Origin: Myxococcota bacterium
GTDB lineage: Bacteria > Myxococcota_A > Polyangia > Polyangiales > Houyiibacteriaceae
Direction: 5' to 3'
Assembly: GCA_028284955.1 (NCBI GenBank)
Contig: JANQQS010000031.1
Coordinates: 1 to 35,119, forward strand
Length of the DNA stretch: 35,119 nucleotides
The notes beneath the pieces are model-generated. The model made no database searches, had not been told where the DNA came from, and worked only from the letters and a program-made list of their open reading frames with translations. Positions within the stretch are counted from its first letter, which is position 1, and every line of letters starts with the position of its first letter. Positions 8,264 to 16,249 of the stretch are shown here, piece by piece. The position numbers were made by a program, and so were the translations under genes.

Positions 8264-9835
8264 CTAGCCTTCGTCGTCGCGAAATCGCCACGCGGGCTCG
8301 GCCGGCACATACGAGGAAAGCAGTTTTTCCGCAGATTCGAGCGTATTTTTTTGTTCGCGATCGTCCAGCCGATCCCAGTTCCGATAAAGCATCCGAAGCC
8401 TCGGGTTGGCTTCAAGCCGATCGCGATGCCGATGCATGAAGGACCAAAAAAGTGGGTTAAACGGGCAAGCGCCAGCACCGTGACGCGCTTTGACGTCGTA
8501 CGGACATCGGCCGCAGTAGTCGCTCATCCGCTGAATATATTTTCCAGACGCGGCATACGGTTTGGTTGTGAATGTGTCGTCTGCGAAGACCGCCATTCCA
8601 TGCACATTGGGAAGCTCGACCCATTCGTACGCATCGACAAACGCGGCCCAAAACCAATGAGAGATCTCAAGTGGATGCACGCCGGCGAGCAACGCAAAGT
8701 TTCCCTGGACCATGAGGCGCTGGATGTGATGCGCGTAGCCGGTTTCTTTGACTTGACCGATGCTTTCGCGAAGGCATGTCATGTCGGTCGCGTCTGGCTC
8801 CCAGAAGAAATCTGGCAAGGGTCGCTGGGCGTCAAGCAAGTTGGCCGCGCGAAGCTCGGGCATTCGCCGCCAGTAAACGCCTCGGATGAACTCACGCCAT
8901 CCAAGAATCTGCCGAAGCAGGCCCTCAGCGCTCGCCAGCGGGATTCGCCCCGACGCATATTCGTTCACGATTCGCTCGCATACCTCGCGGGGCGAAAGCA
9001 ATCCCACATTCATCGCCGGCGAGATCAGCGAATGCCACATGAACGGCTGCTCCGCGAGCATGGCATCCTGAAAACGGCCAAAACTCTCGGCTCGATGCTC
9101 GAAAAAGATGTCGAGATGGCGAAGCGCGTCTTGTCGCGTGACGGGCCAGGAAAACCCCTCGGCCTCGCCCCAGTGGCCTTTCCATTTCGCTACCCGGTCG
9201 ATTTGCTGTCGGGTCATCGCGTCGGGTTCGCAGCGCGGTATCTCCGGCGGAGAGTGGCCTCGCGCAGGCTTGCGGTTTTCGGCATCGAACGACCACTTTC
9301 CTCCCTCGGGCTTTTTGTTTTTCACGAGGTAGCCGGTACGAATGCGCATCCATTTGTAGAAATCGGCCATACGAAGCCGCGCGCGGTCTCCTGCCCAATC
9401 GCGAAATTCCGCGCGCGACAAAAGGAAATGTCCGCCGGGGCCGCCGTCGTCGTGACGATCGAGCGGTACGCCCCATCGGTTGTCGGCGACCGCTTGATCA
9501 AACGCGCGCGAAAGCCCCCATTCTCGGGGTTCAAGCGCGACAATGCACGTCGAACCATGCGACTCGACGTGCGAAGCGATGCCTTCGACATAGGTCGACG
9601 CGTTGACGATGTGCACGTCGAAGCCAGCCTCGCGCAGCTCGGCGGCAAAATGGTGCATCGCTGAAAGCACAAACACTAACTTCTTCCGGTGATACGGAAG
9701 CGCCTGACTTTTGGCTCGCGACTCCACAAGCACCACTGTACCGTCGGCGGGCCGCTGAGGTACGCACGACAAATCTCGATTCAGGTCCCAGGGCCCCACA
9801 AAATACGCAGGCCGCCCGCGTGCAGCAGAGGTCAT
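8264..9835 (-). CDS. phrB: Cryptochrome/photolyase, prokaryotic (6-4) photolyase type (FeS-BCP)
   Basis: The 523-residue protein belongs to the deoxyribodipyrimidine photolyase-related family (PF04244). Four cysteines sit at 354, 441, 444 and 457 (MTCLRE, YCGRC, GACPF), almost the same spacing as Cys350, 438, 441 and 454 that bind the 4Fe-4S cluster of Agrobacterium PhrB. The FAD region includes LGWREFIRGVYW and MVQGNFALLAGVHPLEISHWFW. The expected function is light-driven repair of (6-4) pyrimidine photoproducts. The start at 9835 has no clear Shine-Dalgarno sequence. The gene lies 35 bases downstream of a CorE-like sigma factor on the same strand, so cotranscription is likely. Confidence 0.93.
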   Translation of the reverse strand: MTSAARGRPAYFVGPWDLNRDLSCVPQRPADGTVVLVESRAKSQALPYHRKKLVFVLSAMHHFAAELREAGFDVHIVNASTYVEGIASHVESHGSTCIVALEPREWGLSRAFDQAVADNRWGVPLDRHDDGGPGGHFLLSRAEFRDWAGDRARLRMADFYKWMRIRTGYLVKNKKPEGGKWSFDAENRKPARGHSPPEIPRCEPDAMTRQQIDRVAKWKGHWGEAEGFSWPVTRQDALRHLDIFFEHRAESFGRFQDAMLAEQPFMWHSLISPAMNVGLLSPREVCERIVNEYASGRIPLASAEGLLRQILGWREFIRGVYWRRMPELRAANLLDAQRPLPDFFWEPDATDMTCLRESIGQVKETGYAHHIQRLMVQGNFALLAGVHPLEISHWFWAAFVDAYEWVELPNVHGMAVFADDTFTTKPYAASGKYIQRMSDYCGRCPYDVKARHGAGACPFNPLFWSFMHRHRDRLEANPRLRMLYRNWDRLDDREQKNTLESAEKLLSSYVPAEPAWRFRDDEG

Positions 9836-9870
9836 ATCGACCGGGAGGTTATGTCACCGCTGAGTTCGTG

Positions 9871-10428
9871 TCAGCACGCGCAGTCTGCGCACCCTGCCAC
9901 ACTGGTCGTCGCACAATGTTCTTCGAGCGCGCGGCGCAAACCGTTTCGAGCCCGATGCAGCCGTACGGAGGCGTTGTTTTCCGTGATGCCCAGCCGTTCT
10001 GCGGCTTCGCGAATCGTCTCGTCTGAGAGGTCGACCCCTTCGACCACCGCGCGTTGGGATTCCGGAATCCGATCCAGCAGTCCCAGCACGCAGCCGCATC
10101 CCGCGACTTCCTCGGGCGCTTCCACATCGACCTGGTCCATCAACGCCTGCCGTCGTTTTTCGTCGCGAGCGCGCGCGGCGTAGTGCTCGGCCAAGGTTCG
10201 ACGGAGCACGCGAAAGAACCACGCGTCTACCTGCGTGGGATCTCGGAGCGTCTGAATCTTCGCCGCCGCACGGCCCAGCGCAGTCTGCACCACGTCTTCA
10301 GCGGTCGCGGAATCGCAGCGCCGCGACAAAAACGCAAGCCATCGCGCTCGCTTTCGGGCCAGCTGAACCAACAACTCCTGCGAAGAGTCGCGTTCTGGGG
10401 CAGAAACGATGGCTCGAGCTTTCGTCAT
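9871..10428 (-). CDS. RNA polymerase ECF sigma factor, CorE-like (ECF44)
   Basis: This 185-residue factor has sigma region 2 (SATAEDVVQTALGRAA, then DAWFFRVLRRTLAEHYAAR) and region 4 (IPESQRAVV, REAAERLGITENNASVRLHRAR). A CxC motif (Cys111, Cys113) lies in the linker between them. The C-terminus is cysteine-rich: Cys172, Cys180, Cys183 and Cys185 in HCATTSVAGCADCAC. This is the layout described for CorE-type factors of Myxococcus xanthus, in which metal binding (copper, or cadmium and zinc in relatives) to the CxC motif and tail controls activity without an anti-sigma protein; none is encoded nearby. I chose ATG 10428; TTG 10440 is an alternative. The downstream photolyase is the likely operon partner. 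Confidence 0.9.
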   Translation of the reverse strand: MTKARAIVSAPERDSSQELLVQLARKRARWLAFLSRRCDSATAEDVVQTALGRAAAKIQTLRDPTQVDAWFFRVLRRTLAEHYAARARDEKRRQALMDQVDVEAPEEVAGCGCVLGLLDRIPESQRAVVEGVDLSDETIREAAERLGITENNASVRLHRARNGLRRALEEHCATTSVAGCADCAC

Positions 10429-10490
10429 ACTGTTCTTCAATCTAGAGCTTCGACGATTGGTTTGCTGCTTTTTCTAAGCCCATGGGCTGC

Positions 10491-10513
10491 CTCGTGAGTT
10501 GACGTGTCACGAG
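10491..10513. promoter_or_regulatory. Inverted repeat upstream of ECF sigma gene
   Basis: CTCGTGA and TCACGAG form a perfect 7-bp inverted repeat with a 9-bp spacer, centred about 74 bases upstream of the ECF start codon. It may be a regulator site in the sigma factor promoter. No -35/-10 pair is evident. Confidence 0.35.
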
Positions 10514-10888
10514 TGCCCAGGAAGACGGCATCGCCACAAGAAATATTACACCGGTCGACGCAGAGGTGCCCGGCCCGGTGCACGCGGTTTGGTTCGCTTT
10601 TTGCTTGGCGCTACGCGAATAGGCGTCGAAATCCGCTCTTCCCTCCACACCCTATATCAAACGCTGCTTGACAATCGTGGACTCGACGATCCGTGCGGGA
10701 TCGAGAAGCTGGGCCAGTCTATCCGGGAACTCGTTTGCCACTACATTGACAAAATTGCCGCCGCGGCAGCTTCGGACAAACGGGAATGGAAACGATTCGA
10801 ACGAACGCAAATCGCAGTGGCTATCAACAAAATGATGCGGAAGGTCGGCCTAGACGTCTGCCCGATCGGAGACGAGTTCCGTCCATAA
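10499..10888 (+). CDS. Doubtful small hypothetical protein
   Basis: The frame is open for 129 codons. The first 35 residues are Arg/Gly-rich and look non-coding, but from about residue 42 the product looks protein-like and helical (IRSSLHTLYQTLLDNRGLDD, CGIEKLGQSIRELVCHYIDK, WKRFERTQIAVAINKMMRKV). The true start is therefore probably internal (for example TTG 10589), with no clear Shine-Dalgarno sequence. There is no recognisable domain. It may be a real small gene or the remnant of a longer one. It occupies most of the otherwise gene-free 10441-10970 stretch. Confidence 0.35.
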   Translation: MTCHECPGRRHRHKKYYTGRRRGARPGARGLVRFLLGATRIGVEIRSSLHTLYQTLLDNRGLDDPCGIEKLGQSIRELVCHYIDKIAAAAASDKREWKRFERTQIAVAINKMMRKVGLDVCPIGDEFRP

Positions 10889-10940
10889 GCTCGTGCCGCC
10901 TCGTGCTCAAGTTGCCCCCCGCAACACACTCGCCCCAGCA

Positions 10941-10977
10941 ACTCAGTCACCCAAACTCAGTCACCCAAACTCAGTCA
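10941..10977. repeat. 14-bp tandem repeat at the 3' end of the AraC gene
   Basis: ACTCAGTCACCCAA occurs twice in tandem (10941-10954, 10955-10968) followed by a partial third copy that runs into the stop codon of the AraC-family gene. The 12-mer TCACCCAAACTC, created at the unit junctions, also occurs in the structured repeats at 13737 and 35044. Confidence 0.75.
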
Positions 10978-11846
10978 TTCAGCGGAATCGCATACTCCAT
11001 GATCGAGTCAGGCGAATCCTGGCGCCAGCGGTGGTCGTAGACTTCGATATCGGGCCCGTAGGTATGGCGTCGCCCCGACCGCACGAGCCAGCTCGAGTAG
11101 ACGTAGTTGACGGTCTGGTCGATTTCTTTTGGCTTGCCGCGATGCGTAAATGTCGCGTACGCGGCGGCGGGGACCACCCAGTGGGTCATCCCCGAGGGAA
11201 GTGACTGGGGTACGCGCGCGACTTCCATGGCGGCGGAGTATTCGAGCAGTTCGTGTTCGGGTTCTGCCTGGCGGATGATTCCGTAACACGTTCCCGGAAC
11301 CGCATCGTGAATCTCATCCATGCGGGGGAGAAAATCGTTCCACAGCCTGGGAAGAATCTCTCCCATGTTGTTGCGCTCCGATCCCGAGTCGTAGATCCGC
11401 GTGGCGAGCCCTACCATATGGCGCTCGGCGCACGCAGCGATGGTCGGTTCGAGCGATACTCCTCCGCCGACATGACGAATGTAGCCTTCGTCTATCCGCA
11501 GCTTCTGGAAGTGAACATGTTCGTTCTCTCGTGCTCGATACTCAGCCGGCGGCATGCCAAACGCCGCGCGAAATGCTCGGGTGAAACTCGCTTGCGATTC
11601 AAACCCTGCGCGCAACGCGATCGCGAGCACGCTGTCGGCTGACGTGAGCAGCTCGACGCGCGCCTCCGCAAGGCGCCGAGAGCGAATATACGATTTCAAC
11701 GTTTCTTTGGTGAGCGCTTTGAACATACGCAGAAAATGCCAATGGCTCACGCCTGCCGCGCGCGACACGTCGGCAAGCGTGATCGGTTCATGTAGGTGTT
11801 CCTCGACATAGTCGATTCCACGTTGAACTTGGTTGAGGTAGTTCAC
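10971..11846 (-). CDS. AraC-family regulator with GyrI-like effector-binding domain
   Basis: The 291-residue protein starts with two AraC helix-turn-helix motifs (residues 1-105: ITLADVSRAAGVSHWHFLRMFKA, then VLAIALRAGFESQASFTRAFRAAFGMPPAEYR). The C-terminal domain (about 130-290) is the GyrI-like / effector-binding fold seen in Rob and BmrR relatives (PTIAACAERHMVGLATR; WVVPAAAYATFTHRG; IEVYDHRW). This layout, DNA-binding domain first and small-molecule pocket second, is typical of Rob-like regulators of multidrug and stress responses. It lies 25 bases downstream of the SnoaL-like gene, so the two are probably cotranscribed. The ligand is unknown. Confidence 0.92.
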   Translation of the reverse strand: MNYLNQVQRGIDYVEEHLHEPITLADVSRAAGVSHWHFLRMFKALTKETLKSYIRSRRLAEARVELLTSADSVLAIALRAGFESQASFTRAFRAAFGMPPAEYRARENEHVHFQKLRIDEGYIRHVGGGVSLEPTIAACAERHMVGLATRIYDSGSERNNMGEILPRLWNDFLPRMDEIHDAVPGTCYGIIRQAEPEHELLEYSAAMEVARVPQSLPSGMTHWVVPAAAYATFTHRGKPKEIDQTVNYVYSSWLVRSGRRHTYGPDIEVYDHRWRQDSPDSIMEYAIPLND

Positions 11847-11871
11847 CGCTTGGAAATTACTACTCGGAAAC

Positions 11872-12228
11872 TCAGGCCTGAGGGTCGAAAAACCCGGTCA
11901 TTGCCACCAGCTTGCCGTCCTGATTGTATTCGCCATAGCTGATGCCGTGCCCCAAAACTTGCTCGTCACCGCCAAGCATATCCCAGCGCGCCACGCTGCG
12001 ACCATGATGCGCGAAGAACTCGGTGGTACGAAAATGACCACCGGGAATCTGCTGATGAAACTCGACCATATAAGCGACGAGGTCGTCCCAACCGCGGCGC
12101 TCGGTGAGCGGATCGGTATAGACACAATCTTCGGCGAGCGACTCTTTGTAGAGCGCGCGCTTTTCTTTTTCTGAGGGAGAGCGCCAAGACCGCGCATAGG
12201 TTTCCCAAGTCTTTCGAAAATCACTCAT
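11872..12228 (-). CDS. SnoaL-like / NTF2-like domain protein
   Basis: The 118-residue protein has the small cone-shaped NTF2-like pattern: WETYARSWRSPSEKEKRALYKESLAEDCVYTDPLTERRGWDDLVAYMVEFHQQ, then strands ending in VAMTGFFD. The motif 'CVYTDP....G.D.L..Y...F....PG..F' is typical of SnoaL-like proteins with roles from ester cyclisation to ligand binding. The ATG at 12228 is chosen because GGAGGAG lies a few bases upstream. It is followed by the AraC/GyrI-type regulator. The specific substrate cannot be told. Confidence 0.88.
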   Translation of the reverse strand: MSDFRKTWETYARSWRSPSEKEKRALYKESLAEDCVYTDPLTERRGWDDLVAYMVEFHQQIPGGHFRTTEFFAHHGRSVARWDMLGGDEQVLGHGISYGEYNQDGKLVAMTGFFDPQA

Positions 12229-12455
12229 GTTTGTTTCTCCTCCTCGGTCGACGAGACGACGTCGTCGTGTCTGTCGATCGATGAACGGCAAACTAGCCCT
12301 GCCAGACAGCTGAGTTTTGACCGTTTTTGCGCAAACCTCCTCGCGTCTCAGAAAGCTGGCGCGGGCACGCGCGAAAGGTGACCCAATTCACAGAGTCCGT
12401 GGGGGTCTAACGTAGTGCGCAAAACAAACGTGTCGCTTTCGGGAGGAACTCAGAT

Positions 12456-13730
12456 ATGTCGGATGTGGGTACATGTAAGGGATGGTACGCGCCAAGGCGG
12501 GCCCTGGTCTTCCGGACAGTCGGCTGCAAAACAATCGGCGCCAGAGCGACGGTCTACGGAGCGGCAGTTGTGGGCGCACTGGTCTACGGATCATCCATGT
12601 TCGGATGCGCATCGGGCGACGGGGCAAGCAATGGGCTCGATGGCAACAGTGCAATGGCTGACGGCGGAAACGCGATGGGATCAGGCAACGGTGGTTCAGG
12701 CAATGGCGGTTCAGGCAATGGCGGTTCGAGCAATGGAAGCTCGGGTGGCTCGGGCACCGCGCTGATACCCGGACAGGAATGCGCAGCGGACATTCGAGAA
12801 GGCGAGCTCACGCCAATCGACCTTCACGTGATGATGGACCGCTCGGTGTCGATGGGCGGCTCCGAAATGCGGTACTTGATCCCGAACGACGGAGGAACCA
12901 AGTGGGCCGCGGTGCGGCGAGGTTTTGAAGCGTTTGTCGATCTGCCGGAAGCCGAGGGCATCGGGATGAGCATCGATTTTTTTGGTACATCGCCAGAGAG
13001 TTGCGACGTCGCCTCGTACGCAACGCCCGAAGTAAACATCGCCGAGCTACCGGGAGTCGGTTCTGATATCTTGGCGTCCTACGATTCGTTTTCCCCGGGA
13101 GACAATACTCCGCTCACTCCCGCGCTCCGAGGGGCGATTCGCCAAGCCCGCGGATGGCAACGAAACAACGCGGATCGCCAAAGCGTTGTCGTACTCGTCA
13201 CCGATGGAAACCCCAACGGTTGCGACAGTTCATTCGAGAACCTTCGCCAAGCCGCGGAAGACGGCGTGACCGGCGATCCCAGTGTAAAAACTTTTGTCTT
13301 AGGCATCACCGGTCAAGAACTCAATCGAGACATGTTCCAGCAAGAAATGCGGAGGGTGGCCGAAGCGGGAGAGACCACCGCCGTGCTGATCGATGCCGAC
13401 AGCGACCTCGCCCAAGAGTTCTCGGCTGGCCTCGATGCGATACGAGAAGCGGCGCTGTTGCCGTGCAGCTACGGAATCCCCGAACCGCCGCCGGGGGAAA
13501 CTTTGGACTTCAATCGCGTCAACGTTCAGTTCACCGCGCCGGGCAGCGACGTCGATTTCATTTCTAAAGTGAGTGACGAAGCAAGCTGCAGCGACAACTC
13601 CGGATGGTACTACGACAACGACACCGCACCGACTTCGATCGAACTCTGCCCAAGCACCTGCACGACCGTAAGCGCCCAGCGCGGCGCAAAGATGGAAGTC
13701 TTGCTCGGCTGCGAAACCGTACTGCTCTGA
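12456..13730 (+). CDS. Secreted lipoprotein with von Willebrand factor A domain
   Basis: The 424-residue protein has a long N-terminal signal with a lipidation Cys at 51 (SMFGC), then a Gly/Ser/Asn linker built from an imperfect 15-bp repeat (GSGNG units, about residues 76-100). The VWA domain runs from about 118 to 340. Its metal-ion-dependent adhesion site is intact: Asp128, Ser130 and Ser132 (DRSVS), Thr218 (DNTPLT) and Asp250 (VTDGNPNG). A Cys-rich tail follows (CSDNSG, CPSTC, GC). VWA proteins of this type are surface ligand-binding proteins of Myxococcota. The start has GGGAGGA eight bases upstream. A structured repeat begins within a few bases of the stop codon. Confidence 0.9.
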   Translation: MSDVGTCKGWYAPRRALVFRTVGCKTIGARATVYGAAVVGALVYGSSMFGCASGDGASNGLDGNSAMADGGNAMGSGNGGSGNGGSGNGGSSNGSSGGSGTALIPGQECAADIREGELTPIDLHVMMDRSVSMGGSEMRYLIPNDGGTKWAAVRRGFEAFVDLPEAEGIGMSIDFFGTSPESCDVASYATPEVNIAELPGVGSDILASYDSFSPGDNTPLTPALRGAIRQARGWQRNNADRQSVVVLVTDGNPNGCDSSFENLRQAAEDGVTGDPSVKTFVLGITGQELNRDMFQQEMRRVAEAGETTAVLIDADSDLAQEFSAGLDAIREAALLPCSYGIPEPPPGETLDFNRVNVQFTAPGSDVDFISKVSDEASCSDNSGWYYDNDTAPTSIELCPSTCTTVSAQRGAKMEVLLGCETVLL

Positions 13731-13736
13731 TTTGTT

Positions 13737-13812
13737 TGAGGGTCTGGCACCCAGACCCTCTCGCTGGGATACGATCCCAGCGATTCACCCAAACTCCCCC
13801 GCCAGGAGGCAC
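13737..13812 (+). repeat. Structured repeat, family 2, copy 1
   Basis: This 76-bp sequence matches 35044-35119 at 73 of 76 positions. It contains GAGGGTCTGG-cac-CCAGACCCTC, a 10-bp-arm hairpin, then CGCTGGGAT-acg-ATCCCAGCG with perfect 9-bp arms. In the other copy a T-A pair of the second stem is replaced by C-G, a compensating change. The copy begins 7 bases after the VWA lipoprotein stop codon and ends in AGGAGGCAC. It could act as a terminator or be a dispersed REP-like element. Confidence 0.85.
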
Positions 13813-14183
13813 GTGACCTGGTTGCGTGAGGGTAATCTGCTGGGGGCCCCGCCGCTCCGCGGTGGGGCGGACGCGAAGCGGCCGGATAGGGGCCGAGTCA
13901 GTCCCTCCCGACGGTACGATTGGAGTGGTTCGATGGACGGGCGACGCCAAAGCAAACGCGACCAGCGCCGGGACCCAACAACCAGCTGATGACTTGTGTT
14001 CCCTGACAGGGAAGCACCATCTTCCCTAGTTGTTTCGCCGTTTGAGTGACCGCTCAGTTTCTACCGTTTCTTGCACGCAGACCGGATGTGCAACGGGGTC
14101 GCCTGCTGGCGCGAACCACTTGGCCTAGCACTTGCATCGTCCATGCGACATCAAGGACTTGTGGATCCGTTAGGAGATGTGCA
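13813..14183. other. 371-bp stretch with strong hairpins and a doubtful 58-codon frame
   Basis: Directly after the repeat (which ends AGGAGGCAC) a frame opens at GTG 13813 and runs to TGA at 13989. The predicted product is Arg/Pro-rich and matches nothing I know, so I do not call a gene. Hairpins include GCCCCGCCGC/GCGGTGGGGC (13846-13868, one mismatch) and a small TCCCTG/CAGGGA. The stretch may be the body of the repeat element, whose other copy is cut by the window end. The promoter of the lipoprotein at 14184 must also lie here, but I see no clear one. Confidence 0.4.
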
Positions 14184-14891
14184 ATGGGTGCTCCATACTC
14201 GCGCTCGCAAATAACAATGCAACGTCAGGCCACGCGCCACGTCGTAACCCAAGCGCTGTTGGCGATGTCAATCGGACTCGCGTTCGCAACCGGCTGCGTT
14301 AGTAGCGCTTCTGAACCGGAGCCCTACGACTCCAAGAACGCGAGCCTCGACCCCGATTTGTGTCTCGGGTTGATCACCGAATCCAGCCCGCTTGCGGTAA
14401 CGCTCACTAGCTCCGTGCCGTCCCCTAACAATGTGAAAGCAGCCGTCAGGGTACTTGAGGCAATTGAAAGTGGGAAGACCGTGCCCGCGGCCACCTTTGA
14501 ATACCTCGACAAAGTCGACAGCCACCTCTTTGTCGACAACGAAGCAAAGGAGTTGATCCACTTCGACCACCCCTTCAAAAATGGAGTTTCGCGCATGAAT
14601 ATCGCTAGGTGGTACTCGAGCGGCGAACACCTGATCAACATCACAAATTTGAACACAGTCATCGCGCTTACATCCAACGGTTCGCAAATCACCTCGATTC
14701 GAGTTTCATCCTCCGGTGCGAACTTCAGTACCCTCCCTCAGATTCATACTTCGTCTGACAATACGCTTCCTCTCGGGAGCCGACACCTGTCTCGCGCTCT
14801 CTATCCGAAGTTGCTCGCCTACGCAGGAGCAAACCTCACGACTCCCGTAAAGACGATCTGCGACAACAGCCTCGGAACCAACACGCGCTAG
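14184..14891 (+). CDS. Small hypothetical lipoprotein
   Basis: The 235-residue product has a lipoprotein signal ending LAFATGC (Cys35 when counted from the chosen start). No domain is recognised; the rest has a central segment rich in aromatic residues (LFVDNEAKELIHFDHPFKNG) and Ser/Thr-rich strands. The ATG at 14184 is chosen because TAGGAGA ends six bases upstream; ATG 14220 is possible and gives a shorter signal. The frame is open further upstream to 14046, but that part does not look coding. It converges with the DUF3626 gene, 21 bases between stops. Confidence 0.7.
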   Translation: MGAPYSRSQITMQRQATRHVVTQALLAMSIGLAFATGCVSSASEPEPYDSKNASLDPDLCLGLITESSPLAVTLTSSVPSPNNVKAAVRVLEAIESGKTVPAATFEYLDKVDSHLFVDNEAKELIHFDHPFKNGVSRMNIARWYSSGEHLINITNLNTVIALTSNGSQITSIRVSSSGANFSTLPQIHTSSDNTLPLGSRHLSRALYPKLLAYAGANLTTPVKTICDNSLGTNTR

Positions 14892-14912
14892 GCCGCACAC
14901 GACAAATTGAAC

Positions 14913-16067
14913 TCAAACAGAATGGCCAAACCTCAACACGCAGTGCCACAGCAGTTTTAGCTCTTGAAGAACTTCATCGTAGCTTCCTCGATCGGACCAA
15001 TCTTCGGGCCGACGGTGGAGCGCCTGGGCCGCTTCTCCTATCGCGCGGGCGTGGACCACGCCGTCCATCGCGATTTGCTTCGCGAGCGAAGGCATCGTCA
15101 CGCCACGAAAATCGCCCGGGACTTCATCCTCGGGCAATTCAAACCCGCAATGCCAATGCAAGGTGATGTCATAACGTGCGCAAAGCTCTTCGAGTTCTTC
15201 GCCGATTGCGCTTTCTTGAAACGATGGGTCGGCGATCAGCGCGTCGACGTGGTCCTCTAACGAAATCGGGCCGTGCACCTGTGCTTCGATGTAGTGGTCA
15301 AGGTTACGTGAAGGAAGGTTGCGTGAAGGTTCGCCGGAGAACCGTTCTTCGAGTGGAGCGACGACGCATTCTGAGATGCGCGCGATGAGCGGCCCAGGGC
15401 GCATTCCGATAGCGCCGAGTACGGAATCTCGGGTAAACGAATCTTTCAAAGCGGCTGCGATCACTTCATCAAGCTCGCGACAAGTACCCTGCTCTTCTGG
15501 AGCTCCATGCGAATCACCATAGGTGAAGGTGCATCGGGCAGATGCTTTAGGAGCCAAGAGAAAGTAGCACGCACCGAACCGCGGTGATGGGCCGTCCGGG
15601 AAGCCAAGCAAATCGAGCGCGCCGTATTTCGGCCTCCCCTCGCTCGTCGCACCTTCGTATGCGCCGCCGAAGAGCCGCTCTTCCCATTCATCGCGCACCC
15701 CGCCCGGGAACGCCGTCAGACTTCCATTCGAACGCCCGGTTTCAAACTGGCTTTTGTACACCCCTCCGCGCAGTAGCCCCGCCACCACCGTCTCGTCATT
15801 GGTTGTTCGGTCGGAGTCCGGCGGGTTGTGATGCTTCAGTCGATCGGGATGCCTCAGTCGATCGGGATGCCTCAGTCGATCCGGGTGAAAGTGAAGCGCC
15901 ACCCGCGCGTGCGTTTGAATCGCGGACATCATGGCATCGAACTCCACGACCGAGACGTTCGACATGCGCAGCACGTGGTCGAGCGTGGCCCGCGCTTCCT
16001 TTCGACGCGCCCGCGCACGCGCGGCTAAGTGTTCGATCGCCTTTGCCTGAGACCCCGAGAGAGACAT
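14913..16067 (-). CDS. DUF3626 domain protein
   Basis: The 384-residue protein shows the DUF3626 signature: VALHFHPDRL, GLLRGGVYKSQFETGRSNGSLTAFPGG, WEERLFGGAYEG, PKYGALDLLGFPDGPSPRFGACYF and FTYGDSH. As I recall, the family has been grouped with ADP-ribosyltransferase-like folds, but its activity is unproven. There is no signal peptide. A tandem 18-bp repeat expands the HPDR motif into RHPDRLRHPDRLKH (residues about 62-76), and a 15-bp repeat gives NLPSRNLPSRNL near residue 260. Both keep the frame. The expansion follows the conserved HFHPDR motif, so it could affect function. The gene is flanked by a small lipoprotein and vapB. Confidence 0.8.
   Translation of the reverse strand: MSLSGSQAKAIEHLAARARARRKEARATLDHVLRMSNVSVVEFDAMMSAIQTHARVALHFHPDRLRHPDRLRHPDRLKHHNPPDSDRTTNDETVVAGLLRGGVYKSQFETGRSNGSLTAFPGGVRDEWEERLFGGAYEGATSEGRPKYGALDLLGFPDGPSPRFGACYFLLAPKASARCTFTYGDSHGAPEEQGTCRELDEVIAAALKDSFTRDSVLGAIGMRPGPLIARISECVVAPLEERFSGEPSRNLPSRNLDHYIEAQVHGPISLEDHVDALIADPSFQESAIGEELEELCARYDITLHWHCGFELPEDEVPGDFRGVTMPSLAKQIAMDGVVHARAIGEAAQALHRRPEDWSDRGSYDEVLQELKLLWHCVLRFGHSV
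15831..15884. repeat. 18-bp tandem repeat, three copies, inside the DUF3626 gene
   Basis: The unit ATGCCTCAGTCGATCGGG occurs three times (15831-15848, 15849-15866, 15867-15884) with one or two changes. On the coding (minus) strand it encodes repeats of RHPDRL. The length is a multiple of three, so the frame is kept. Confidence 0.85.
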
Positions 16068-16153
16068 TGAGTATCGCGAAACGATAGACTCATCCCCTCA
16101 CCGGATCGACCTACGATCTCCATGTCTGAGAAGCCGCCGTCATCAGCCTAAAC

Positions 16154-16181
16154 TGTCATAAATTGACCACAATTTGTGACA
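16154..16181. promoter_or_regulatory. Operator-like inverted repeat upstream of vapB
   Basis: TGTCATAAATTG-acca-CAATTTGTGACA is a 12-bp inverted repeat with a single mismatch and a 4-bp spacer, 69 bases upstream of vapB. VapB-type antitoxins repress their own operon through palindromes, so this is a candidate operator. It also lies upstream of the divergent DUF3626 gene. Confidence 0.55.
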
Positions 16182-16212
16182 TAATCGCCCTACCGGGTTG
16201 TCTCGGAGGCGT

Positions 16213-16241
16213 TTGACACAATACTTCACACACTCTCTAGT
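16213..16241 (+). promoter_or_regulatory. vapB promoter, possibly leaderless transcript
   Basis: A perfect TTGACA (16213-16218), a 17-bp spacer and TCTAGT (16236-16241, 4 of 6 to TATAAT) precede the vapB ATG at 16250. Transcription would start at or within a few bases of the ATG, and no Shine-Dalgarno sequence is present, so the message may be leaderless. Confidence 0.5.
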
Positions 16242-16249
16242 TGTAGGCT

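Noticed and set aside
8351-9664. 437-codon plus-strand frame opposite the photolyase
   Set aside because: It is antisense to a clearly conserved gene with intact cluster cysteines; the product is Arg-rich and shows no family motifs.
10941-10977. Possible CRISPR-like direct repeats
   Set aside because: The units are directly adjacent with no spacers; it is a simple tandem duplication.
13813-13989. 58-codon frame after AGGAGGCAC as a gene
   Set aside because: The product is Arg/Pro-rich, overlaps strong hairpins and has no recognisable similarity; recorded as possible repeat body only.
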